Part shown: piece after piece, positions 1-11,500 of the stretch
Numbering within the stretch: position 1 is the first letter of the stretch
Layout of the letters: the number at the start of each line of letters is the position of its first letter
Assembly (NCBI RefSeq): GCF_003945595.2
Contig: NW_024104532.1
Location: 7,005,501-7,069,500 of the forward strand
DNA length: 64,000 nt
Origin: Pipra filicauda
Lineage: Eukaryota > Chordata > Aves > Passeriformes > Pipridae
Reading direction: 5' to 3'
Position numbers and translations under genes: made by a program
Notes under the pieces: model-generated
The model's database searches: none
Seen by the model: the letters and a program-made list of their open reading frames with translations, nothing else
Told to the model about the DNA's origin: nothing

Positions 1-3000
1 CTCACCTTGAAAACTCATTTAATTTGCTGTAGGGTACTGCTTAAAGGAGGCTTTAACAAACAGGACATTTGAAGGGAATCTTTTCCTGCCCTGCTTTTCA
101 GAACTATCGAGTTTCTAAGAAACATTTATTTTGTTTGTAGTAAAATTTCCAGAATGATGTTTCTGTTTTATATCCAAGTCTTTCAGTGGTGTTCTTCTCA
201 CTCCTACTAGAACAATAACTGAATGAAGAAAGAATGGAATGTATGTTGTTGCTTATTTGTATTTGCTTTTCAACAACATAACAATATCTTATTTGTGTCA
301 GTCCTGATGTCCATAAGGTGAGGTTTTCAGGTCTGTGAGCTTGAGAAGGAACATTGATACACAGAAAAATGTGCATGTGATTCCTCCATTTTTAAATAAA
401 GGGTAGGGAGAGTGATACAGAGCAGTAGATGTGAGAACAGGCTGTAAATTAGTCAAGTAATGTGGGTATCTAGATAGTGGATAACCTTAAGAGAGGAATA
501 GCTCTGAAGTTTTTTCCACCAGATGCAAGGATAGAGAGATGTAGGGCTGGTTTTAATTTTAATCTTACTAACATGCTGGAAAAACGTTGTAGAAACCTGC
601 TCAGCATGTCAACTAGTTGCAATTACATCTATTTGTGTGTTTCCATGTAGATGCATTTTAATTTCTGGATGTGAACACCAGAACACACACATTCTGTTTG
701 CCTTTACTCAAGAGTATGAAGCCTGTTAGACACTTCAGAAGGATCATATCCTGTTTGTATAAAACCAAATAAATAGCTGACTACGTGTTGGAGTTGACAT
801 TATTCACTGAAAAAAACTAGTTTCTCTATATCTTTATGCCTGTTATGCTCACCCATCCTTTGTGTCTCTCATACTTGGCTACCTGTAATTTTCTCTCTTG
901 CTCCACATTGTTTTTCCCTAAGAATTGGGGATGGAGGGGAAAAAAAAATTAAATAAAAGGTTCTAAGGCGAAAGTTCCTATAAAGGCAAGATTTCCAAAG
1001 CTTACATTTGAAAATTACTAAAATCACCATAGAGAGTAGAGATGCCAAGGAAAGTGCTAAACCCAATTTTTTTAAGATTGGGAACACACCTAATGGTCCT
1101 CAGTTGTCCACAACCTCAGAGCCCTTGAATACTTTTAGTCATTCCATGTTCCAGGGCAAAAGCTAGAATTTGAATGGTACTGCACTTGTGTGGTATTGAA
1201 TCTGATTTAGGACACCTATGAATCTGAAAGGCAGCTGGCAGTTAATCTGCCTCGTGTTTTGGCATATTAGATCTTTTTGCATGTAGCTGACTTGTTCCCC
1301 TTCTGGAGGGCCCTACTTTTGCAGTAAAAATAAAGGAGATGATGTTTTAGCATGCACAGCAAATACTAATGATATTAATAGCTTTAAAAGTGCTCTCTAT
1401 CTTCATGAAGAACAGTTCAAGATTATCTTCTCCACTATCATTAAATTGTAGATTACGTGAGCTGAATATTAAAGTTAAATTAGAAAATATGCTCTGACAG
1501 TATTGAGATCCCTAGAATTATGGTATTTCATGGCCAATTTGAAGTCAGTGATACAAGGATTACTTCATAAAAATATTAAGTAATGCTCCAGTATCCCAGA
1601 TGAAAGCACATTTTTTAATGATTTATGCATGACAGTCAGTTACTGATATTCGAGTTTTGTTGGTGCTTTGTTTTTTGGTTTGGTTTTTTTTTCACAAGTG
1701 GTGTGACTGAAGTGGAAGCAAAACAATTGTTTTGTTTCTCAGTAGTAGTGCAAAGACTACACGAGGAACTGCTTTCCTGAAATGCAGACTGCTAGGAATG
1801 AAAGTCATGTTTGAAGACTAGACTATGCTTCTGCAATGGGAATTCTGCCAGGGTATAAAAATAAAGCTCATCTGTAAACCAACATTAGAACTTTATTTTT
1901 GGTGCTTTAACAAAAATGCCAAACCAGTTGTTATAGGCCATGCCAATGCTCAATCACAAAGGCCATGTTAGGGAGAAGTGCAGGCTAAAGAATGAATGTA
2001 CAACGTGAAAAAGGTGGGGTCTTGGACATGGCGTTTACACTGCTACATTTTTTTGCAGGGATTATATTCTGTGCTAATCCCAGCCTGGTTTTCACAATGG
2101 AACATTCATTCTGGATGGGAAGGATTTCTGTGTAATTCTGGCATACCTTCCAGCTTCCTTTCAGATGAAAGGCATCTTGTTTGTGCACTCCTTCTCCTTG
2201 TTGCACTTTGATGTACGAGACTTAACTGTGAAATAAGCATTAGAAACAAAACAAACTACGTTTTTGACCCAAAATAGAGTCCTAATGTAGGCACACCCAG
2301 AGATAATTATACAATACCAGCATTGAAAGTCTGTGTGTGTTGCACTTTCTAATTGCCTTTCATTATGAGGGACATGGCTCATTTCCATTTAGACCCAAAA
2401 AGTGTGAACAGGTTTGGGGTGGGAAGGTCTCACCGTTGTCATTAAAACTTAATTTGATTATGTATGTGCAATCATAACATGAAGGTTGGAGAGAAAGTGC
2501 TCTGTGTTACATTAAAGAGGGATAAATCCCAGGATAGTTTTCCAGCTCCCTGCAGTGAGTGTGTGCCCTGTATGTGCACAGGTTCACAAGGATGTTGCTC
2601 AGCAGAAGCTAAACCTGTCAGAGCAGATAGAATGCCCCAGCTCTACCACAGATGTAACGAGACAAGCTGATCTAAAATTCAGATGTGTCAGGAAGTGTAG
2701 GGTGGTATTTTTTTTATTCACCATCTATAAAATATATAGATGTCGCTGTTAAATTAAGCTCGGAACAGAAGATAAACACAAGAGCTATTAAAATACTAGT
2801 GATATTTGTTAAATGGATAAACTGACACTTAAAAAGAAGCCAAAGAGAAATGCTGAAGAACAGAAGGTTCAGTGCAGGTGTTGCTAAGAGAAAGTTGGAA
2901 GAAAATTATTAAGCAAATCCATAGTAACTTTGACATTGTTTTTCAAACTACAGCTGCTGTAACTATCTCAGCATCTTCTGGGATGTGTAAGTGTGCTGAA

Positions 3001-4500
3001 GGTCTCATGAGCACCCATCAAAAATGGAATCATTCCTGTCATTTTAATTCCCCAATCCTGGCTGCAAAAATGTGGAGGTATCTTTTGGGTCATGATGATT
3101 CTTTCTTTCCTTCCACTTCTTTGAAGGAAAAGTGTCATTTTCTCAGCTCAGAATGCCCCAATTGCTGGCATGAAACGTCTGCACCTCTAAATGATGGAAG
3201 TTTCCATATTCATTTCCTAACTCTTGATTTTCATGTTACTACTAAAATCATCATGAATCACAGTTTCTCGCAAAAAAAAACCCCAAACAAACAGGATCTT
3301 AAATTAAAAAATATGTAATATGCTAGTGTATAAAATTTTACACTGTGAAATTTTACTATACTGTACTTTATAGTATGATACAGGGACTGCAGAAATAAGC
3401 CTCAGTTTAAAGCTATAAAAAGAAAGGGAGTATGTCAGAAGTTAGAAAGTGTTCCATGATAAATAGAGTGGAGCTGTAGGACTGTTTGTGGCAGATTATG
3501 CCTTTTAAGGGCTCTTTAGATATAAGGTGATGTTAGCATGTATCACATCTTCACTCTTGTGTGCTCTCCTGGAAATATTATAAGCTTGATAATTGTGACT
3601 GCTTTTGTTAATACAGTATATGAAATGAAATCCTCACCTGTCTTTGGCCTTAAGGAATTTCCACCCGAGTTCAGTATATACAAAACAAATTCATAACCAA
3701 GTTCAATTGCAGATAGCACAGCATGAGCTTACACATCTTGTTACAGTCACAGAGGAAACACACTTTACGTGTAAAGACAAGAGTATATTGTTGTTCTATT
3801 CAAAGCCAAACAGTCAAATTGCAGGATTATTATTACTGATGTGGATTTAATTAGAAAAAATGAGTGCTACTACACAGAAGGAGCCTCCATAATGTAGTTA
3901 AAATTGTTCTGCACCATGCATGTCCTATTATGTACCTCTTCCTGGTGATGTGCTCACCCTTTCCCTGAAGCCACACTGTTGGCTTCAGTATGGAGTGCCT
4001 GTGGCAAGGAATGGGTCAGCAAGTTTCAGCATTTTGAGTCCTTTGCTGGGAGAAAAATGATGATGCTTTTATCTTTCTCAATTTATAATTTACAGGCATC
4101 CTTCTTATAATCTTAACTGGCACTTAAATAGAAAGGGACAATTATCAGAACTTCCAATAAAAAAAAAAATCACCAAGCTGGTAAAGTATTACCCTTTAAT
4201 TTTTTTTTCTTTGGTGGTAGGAAGAAATAAATGGAGGGAAGAATGAAACAAATTACAGACTTTGTTGTTTGTTTTTTTTCCTAAGGCCTAAATTTCATTA
4301 TTGTTAGTTCCGAACACCTTGTTTTTCTGAATATGCATCACGTTCATTTTGGATTATTTAATTTAAGTTATTTCCAGATGAACTAGCTTTATTAAATGCT
4401 TGCCATGGATGAGCAAACAAAGTTTGTGCAGACTATAAATATCTGTGATTAGTCTTATACAGTATTTTGTAATCTAAGGTTTAACAATTATGTGTAATGT
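1..4500. other. AT-rich unique sequence, no gene seen
   Basis: Frames here are short and unrelated to any protein I know. The longest (2872-3318, + strand, 148 codons) has no recognisable domain, signal or splice context. A small AT-rich stem (tactata at 3354-3360 with tatagta at 3369-3375) follows a palindromic taaaatttta. Apart from one T/G run nothing else stands out. Confidence 0.7.
1654..1692. repeat. T/G-rich run
   Basis: gttttgttggtgctttg is followed by TTTTTTGGTTTGGTTTTTTTTT-type sequence. It is a short low-complexity tract. Confidence 0.65.
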
Positions 4501-4540
4501 TTTTATCTGAGCTTGGTTAAGCCACTGTGGGGAGGAGAGT

Positions 4541-4560
4541 GGGCTGGGGCAGGGGGAGGG
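4541..4560 (+). other. G-quadruplex motif
   Basis: The sequence gggctggggcagggggaggg has four runs of three or more G separated by loops of one to two bases, which satisfies the usual G3+N1-7 rule. A further G run lies just upstream (4529-4532). Confidence 0.8.
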
Positions 4561-4569
4561 AACAGTTTA

Positions 4570-7500
4570 AAATCCATTAGTGAAACAGAACCAGGACAAC
4601 AACTACTCAAAATAAAAAAAAAAAATTACATACTACACCAGGAGACTTGAGTGATGGGACAGGTCTTAGTTATGGTTCACATACATTCTGTCTGTTTTCA
4701 TCCTGGAATGAAGTGTTACACTGTGTGATTTCTGTTATGCTTCCAAGGATATTTGTTTATATTAGTTAATAAATTTATGTGTGTAGGTTAAGCTAACTGT
4801 GCATTGCTGTAGTTGTAATAAAAATACAAATTTCACAAAGATAACTAGTCACAGATCATGAAATAAAAATGCAGAATAAAAGATTTGCTTTTATGAAGGA
4901 ATGAGCAATAATAAAATAGTATAAAGTGGTATCTTTATCTTTCAAAGAGGCATGGTATTATATTGGAAGTATAAATTAGAAGGTGCATATCTACCCTAAT
5001 AGTTGAACTTTTGTGTAACTCTCAGAGGTGTGATCTAGGTGTTAATAAAATGTCATTGCTGTAGATTAATTTATCCCATTTCAGTCAGATCATTAGGGAA
5101 TAGGTTTTGGGGGAAAAGTGAGGTCTCTCAAGACAGGAGTTTGTCATATTCTTTCTATGGAATATTACATGGTGTCCCATATACACCTCCAACAGGCAAT
5201 GAATTCTGAGGACTGTGAAATGTCTTCAGTTTACAACAGAAAGCTTCAAAAGTGTTTGCAAGGTGGCAGACAATTTAAATTGCATGGAAGAGGAGAAATA
5301 CTTGGATATGGTGCTATTAGTGATGTCACTTCAGAGATAAGCTGGCACATCTATGTTCATAGCCACCTAAAATTCAGATGGCAAAACTGCATATTTTATT
5401 AATCTGTTTGTCAGTTTTCTAAGGTGAAAGATGTTGACAGTGATGATGGATTGGAGGCTTCATCCTCTTAAGAGGAACTTCAGCAAAAATGTCTGTGGTA
5501 AAGTCTACCATTAGACTTTGAGTAATGTAATTAAGGATGTATGGAAAGCTCCCTTCAGTATCTCCAAGTACTTGGAGAAGGACTTAGGAAACACCTGTTG
5601 CTCACATTCAGTGCCATTTTAATTCAGCATAGTAAAAGCTACTTATAGATTTCGTACAGTTTGGATCCAAGTCACTGATCTGAAGATAAAATGCTTTGCT
5701 CTGAGTTGTGTGGTTTGCCCTCTTCTTTCAGCTCTCCACAAGTGAAATGGTTGTTTGCCCTTTCTGTCCCAGTTGTAGGTACTGACAAAGTGGATCTTTC
5801 TTAGGTGAATATTCATGTGTGTAGAATGACTGTAACACTGAACCAAGAAGTGAATGACCCCAAGGAGACGTGATGCTTCTTTCACCACAAACTGAAGCAG
5901 GTAAGACATCAGCCTTTTGGAAAGTCTACCTCTTACAAGCCCAGAAGGGATGGTGAGCAGAGCCAGAAGACAATTATAAACTTAAGAAAGACTTTTTAAC
6001 TAGTAAAGGTGCTGTAGCATTGATTCTTTGTGCAGAGATTGAATTTTTCCTGTCTTTCTTCTCAAGTGCCAGGTTTTAAGGCGATTTCTAGACTTTTACA
6101 GACTATATTTCAAGAGTTTTAAATTCATTGAATACTGCTTTATTAATATGTTGAAGTAACAAATGACTAAGTTAAACACCAACAAACAGGTTGGGGTTTG
6201 TTTCTGCAATTAAATGGAATGCCTGAAGTTCCCACTTAATCAATTGTAGTCATGAGTCTTACACAGTCTGAAAGCTTTTCAATTTGATTTAAATGATTGA
6301 TGTTGATTATTTCATTTTGAGATGTTTTTATCTGGGATTTTTATCTAGATGTTGGAATGAATGCCACAAATATTACAGCAGCTGTATTGATTACTTTGTT
6401 TTGCTTTATGTATTGGTGATTTTTTTATCTGAGACTCAAACATGCATTTTGAAGCTCTAATTAACATTTGTGTTCTGACAAGGTGGAAGTGGCTTTTCTA
6501 TTAAGGGGATGTAGTTTCATGTGTTGAATGAGAGGACTTGCAAGCTGAGTATGATGCAAGGCTTAGGCTTCTTAAAAAAATTGCTTAAGATTTAATTACA
6601 GTAAAGTTCCCTGAGGAAAACCTAAGATTGTTTGACTGCATATATTTTGTAATATACTTCAAGTGTATTGCTAAATAATAAGTCATTTTGGGTTTTAAAT
6701 AGATAAATTGGGACACTCTCTAAAAACCAAAGTATTCAATGAACTGTATGCCTTCAACCAACAGTGGATGAAGTCATTGTCACTTATTATTCAACACTGA
6801 CTGGTGCTAAGCAAAGCTGTCTGTTCTTTAAAAACAAACCCCACAAGAACAGTAGCACTATCCTTTTTGGGGAGAGTGGGGGATAAGAGCAAAATGGCAC
6901 CTCTATCATAGTCTGAGATGGAGTAATCCGTTGCCAGGCATCTTGTGGAAGTTTTGCTAAGATTAAAGGTGGGGGGTTGTGGTCTTTTGTGGTCTCTTAT
7001 ATTTGTTTTTTAAACAAACTGATATTAAAAACACAAGTAAAGCCAGTTACCTATGTGACTATTCCACTACAATTCAGTCCTTACTTCTGAATTTCCCAGT
7101 GACACTGGTGGTATGAACTCTTAATAATCATAACCCCCTGAATCCTGTAATCCATATACATCTGTTAATTTGTACAGATATAGTTCTTGCACAGTCTCCT
7201 GTCAATATATTTTACTAAGGAAGCAACTGTGCTGTGAGGCAGGATAGAAATGTAAAATATGCATTCATAAGTAGACTGAGACATCACATTCTTAAATATC
7301 ATAGGACAGTTAGTACCAAAGGCCGGTTTGGCACAGAGAAGTGTCCCAGCACGTGGGCTACAGCAGCTCATTTTGGCCTATTGAACCATTTTATATTCAG
7401 AAAAAAGTAACTTATGTCAAGAGAGTGATGAGGATAAACAAGCCAGTGCTAGAAAGTTATTTTTGCCATGGCAGTAAGGGCAGATGGAGAATCCATGGCA

Positions 7501-8440
7501 TTTAGCTCAGAAAGGTATATAATTGCAGTACTGCACCAGATCACTATCCACCAGTAAGTTTTGATATTGTTTGCAAGGTACCAAAACCCAGGATATTCTT
7601 ATGCTTGAGATTAGAAGCTGTTTTTTCACCCCTTCATAAATATAGCCCTCATTTGCATTATCATCTAGTTCTCTAAATGTCATTTTTTAAATATGAATTT
7701 ATTAAATGTCAGTTGAACAGGGTAATTTGAATAGTTATTTTCCCTACTATTATTCTGTTGCCACTATCCTATTATTAAGGACATTTTAACTGCTGATTGC
7801 TTATATTACTGATTGGAACCTTTGTTTGTCTGTGTTAAAAACAAGTTGGTTTTTTTTATGTGGCTTGATTTTTCTTTTCCTCCATCAGAAGCCAATGCAG
7901 ACAATGGAATGTAATTGCAAAATCATAGTGCAAATTCCACTTTGTTGAGAGACATTTTGTCTTATGCTGAAGATAATTCCTGCCTTTTTTCTACCTCAGG
8001 CTGGATCTTGGCATCCCTGTGATTTCCCTTCATTTTGTCTCATCAGAAGATTTCCAGAAATTAATTGCAGCTACAATTGTCAGTATGGAATTATCAATCT
8101 TCTGCAAAATCTTATTCTTTAATTAATGTTGTAGCATATGCACATTAATCGCTGTGCTGCTTCTGATCTCTAACGAGACAGATACTTGGAATGGTTTTTA
8201 AGAAATAATAATAAACTGCTGTGCATGACGTTATCAGCTTATAAATAAGATAGTGGTAGCTTTTGTAATCATTGCATCCTTCAACTCCTGTATCATCAAT
8301 GTTTTTACTCATCATACCTTTAGATTCAAATACCTTTAGATTCAATACGTGCTTGAAATTTGTCAACTACTCATCCTCTACTAAAAGAGAAAGTCAATAT
8401 GACTTGGGAATAACTTTTCTTTAAGTTTTATTTTTTTTAA
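4570..8440. other. AT-rich unique sequence, no gene seen
   Basis: No retroposon or coding signal was found. A 22-base segment at 6703-6724 (ataaattgggacactctc...) recurs with two transitions at 8453-8474. The stretch near 8121-8160 holds TAATTAA, a POU-like atatgcacattaat and a CpG, but this is only suggestive. Confidence 0.65.
8314..8345. repeat. Exact 16-bp tandem duplication
   Basis: atacctttagattcaa occurs twice head to tail with no mismatch (8314-8329 and 8330-8345). The exact match suggests a recent slippage or duplication event. Confidence 0.9.
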
Positions 8441-8510
8441 AAAAAGGTGGCAATAAATCGGGATACTCTCTAAATTCAGCACGAACGTGCAATTCACAAT
8501 GTTCTGCTTA

Positions 8511-8526
8511 CAGTGACATCTAGTGG
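8511..8526 (-). promoter_or_regulatory. Possible CTCF-like binding motif
   Basis: On the - strand the sequence reads ccactagatgtcactg. Against the vertebrate CTCF core CCASYAGRKGGCAS, this differs at one core position (T instead of the second G). The match is only by eye to a degenerate motif, and many such matches are not bound. Confidence 0.35.
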
Positions 8527-8528
8527 TG

Positions 8529-8560
8529 TTGGGTTCTTCGGAATAAATGGAAGAACCCAA
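8529..8560. repeat. Perfect inverted repeat, 11-bp arms, 10-base loop
   Basis: ttgggttcttc (8529-8539) pairs with gaagaacccaa (8550-8560). It sits directly next to a CTCF-like motif and before a repeated CpG-containing decamer. Confidence 0.95.
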
Positions 8561-8599
8561 TACGAACGTGCTTAAGCATGATAAGAATAAAATGTTGCA

Positions 8600-11500
8600 T
8601 GAAAATTAATTAATTAACTCTCTGATGATAGGGAATTGCACTGACCTTAGACCTGTACATTAATTTACAGCAGACGTGTCTTGAAAGTCCTTTGTAAAAG
8701 AGCACTTGTATGATGTGGTTACATAAAAACCATGCACGTATTTTTAACCATAATCTTTCTCATCACTAAACAAACCGTCAGGCACCAGTGGTGCAGCCTG
8801 TGAATCGAGGTAGAATTCAGCTGGTTTTGAAAGGTAACAGTGCTAGATGAGTATTTATAAGTACTTCTCATATGGGCAAATGGAATTAAATGAAAGTGAA
8901 CCCAAAAATGAATGACTTTCCTTTCCCTTCTCACAGTCAACAAGATGCTCTGATGCTGCATTTGAGCTTGATTTTTAAATTCATTGCTTTAAAAAAGAAT
9001 AAGTACTTATGTAGGGGGCAAGCTGATTGCAATACCCTATTCCCATCCAACCAAAGGCCACAGGTCACACCCATGATAGGTTGGCTGATTTTTTTAGAAG
9101 CTATATTGTTATGTGGTGATCAAATTTTGGTAATCAGGATGGTTTCTGGTTCATTTAGCTTGAGTTTTGGCTAGGGGAGATCCAATCAGGAACAGTCAAG
9201 AATGTGCCACGCATTGATGAGTTTTCCCCCGACTTAAAAAAGCTTATTTTAAACAATGCAGTCAGCTTTCTATATGGGCTTTTATTTATCACTTTGAAAA
9301 AAATAATTTTGTTCCTTCCTTTCCCTCTCCTCCCCCAACCTTTTGATTTTTATTTTATGCTGAACCCTGGTACATGTTTCTCTATGCAGGGTAGAGAAGT
9401 AGGAACCCACATTCCAAATAACATGTTCTTTTCAGTTGCCACAAAAAACCTAAAATGACTTTCCAGAAAATTAAGGATATGCTTGGATCTTTTTCCCTAC
9501 ATTGTCTGGATTTGCTTTTCCCAAATCTTGTTTTTCTAAATGAAACTAGTGTAGATGAAGAGGCAATATTCCTTCTAAGCAGTTTTACTGATAATTCAAG
9601 ATATAACTTTTTCAACTATCCAAGGTACCCAGACTAATGTAGGATTTGTTTTACTGGTCACTGCTTGTTATAATTGCATCTGTGTGTATCTATATACTGA
9701 AATATTGTTATTATTTGGTAGAGCAGTATTATGAAAGACAGGACATTGAACTCCACGTTTGGCAGAAATCTACCTTCAAATTAAGAAACAAAATTTGATT
9801 TAAAAAAAGTCTAAACCAAATGGATGTTACCTCTTAAGCCTGCAGAAAGATATAGGCAATTTGGAAGTGGATATGTTGATATCAAAGAGAAATGTCAGTG
9901 AAAGGCTTTCATTTTTGTGTTCAACTAAATGTTCAGTTTCTGAGACTTGCTTTTTTTCTATCACTTCTGTTCTATGTGCTCAGTGTTGTGCTTCTTGTGA
10001 CACAGCTCTGACAATTTTGAAGGATTTGGTTAAGCAAAACTATAGTTGGAGACAGACAAGCATTAACTGTCATCCTGTGGGTTTGTGGTTTTGCCACAGT
10101 GGTGGGAAGAGCAAGGAAAGACCTGAGGAATATATGTGAATTTGAATCCTTTATTCTGGGAAAAGTATTAGCACCCTTAACTCTGCACCGTGAGATGTCT
10201 GAAATTTGATCTTAGTGAAAACAGAAATTTAATCTTTAGAAGAAGTGCTGGAACAATGTCTTTCAAAAAGTAAATATGTATGTACTTAGGAAAGACTGTG
10301 AAATAATTCCTTCTTCCCATTTTCTAAACAGATTTCTTTTTCAGAATTAACCATTTGCTCCTGCTGTGGATGCCTGAAAGTGATACTGTCTGTGCTTTGT
10401 GCTGGGTACTGCTGAGCTTCATTAATGATTGAGTTCATGACTGACCTCTCAGTATAACAAGGAAGGGGAAATACTTACAAGCAGTGGAAAGAGGCAGCAC
10501 TTCTTGTAAACATAAAAGCTATTTAAAAATCTCTGTGCATCAAATTACTAGTTCTAAGTGCTTAAACAGAAACCTTTCCTCACACAGCCAAATGGAAGTT
10601 AAGGAGAATGTGTGTAAACTGTTCCCCAAACTTGCAAAAATTAAGAAGCAGTCAAAACTCATTAACAGGTGTTGCTAAAAGACTTGTTTCTCTGGACCTG
10701 TGCACTGATAAACAAGATTGGCTCAGGTGTTCCAAGAGGCCTGGAAAAACCTCATAAATCTTTAAAAAAAATTATAGTCTGCTGGGCTTTGACTTATCCA
10801 TTCAATCCACATTCACAGCTGGGCTCCAGTAGATATCAAAGTCTCAGTAGAGCCACCAAACACCATCTCTTCATACTGGACTCCTTTGAAAAGCGTGGAG
10901 GAAAGAGAAGGGGGAAAAAAACCCTTTAAGTCCTAACTTGACATGCCAGAAAAGTAAAGTAAGAGAGGTTGGAAAGAACTAATGCAGTTCTGGTAACTGA
11001 AATCTGTGGGAATTGCTCTATTCCAGCAGCACAGCTGTGCTTTAGGAACCTGGGTAACTCATGAGAGTAATATCCAAATACTGACTGCTATTGAGAGCAG
11101 CAGCTGGGGAGTCACACTTGCACAGTCAAAAAAGTAGCTTTGTGCTCTAGGGCTTATGCAATAAGTATCATTGAAAAAGGCATTTTAAGCAAAATACAGT
11201 TTGTGATGCTTTTGATATTTAAACAACTTGGTATATGTTTTATCAGTCTCACTTATATTTCTGCTATTAATTGCAATGAAGTGTAATTAATAGCAGAACT
11301 GGAAGTGGTAGGACAGGTCTGCACTGTTGGATAGCTAGTACTTCATTAGAAACCCTGAATATCCCAGTGTTTACTGTGGCTGTGACACTGCCCAGGACAC
11401 TGAGGCTGCAGCTCACCTGAACTGCACATTGTTCTGCTGTGCTTACCCTGCTGGCAATACTGAAGTTATGGAAAAGATAGCTGAGAAACATTTATGCTAC

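Larger units (their letters stand above)
8481..8571. repeat. Direct repeat of the decamer acgaacgtgc
   Basis: acgaacgtgc is found at 8481-8490 and again at 8562-8571. Each copy carries two CpG steps, in a region where CpG is otherwise scarce. The first copy is preceded by gc and so forms the palindromic-looking gcacgaacgtgc. Confidence 0.9.

Noticed and set aside
2872..3318. 148-codon ORF on the + strand
   Set aside because: No domain, no start or splice context, His/Ser/Lys-rich content as expected from random AT-rich sequence.
10965..11000. Possible CR1 start (gagaggttggaaagaac)
   Set aside because: Only one short block resembles CR1 and the following sequence does not continue the match.
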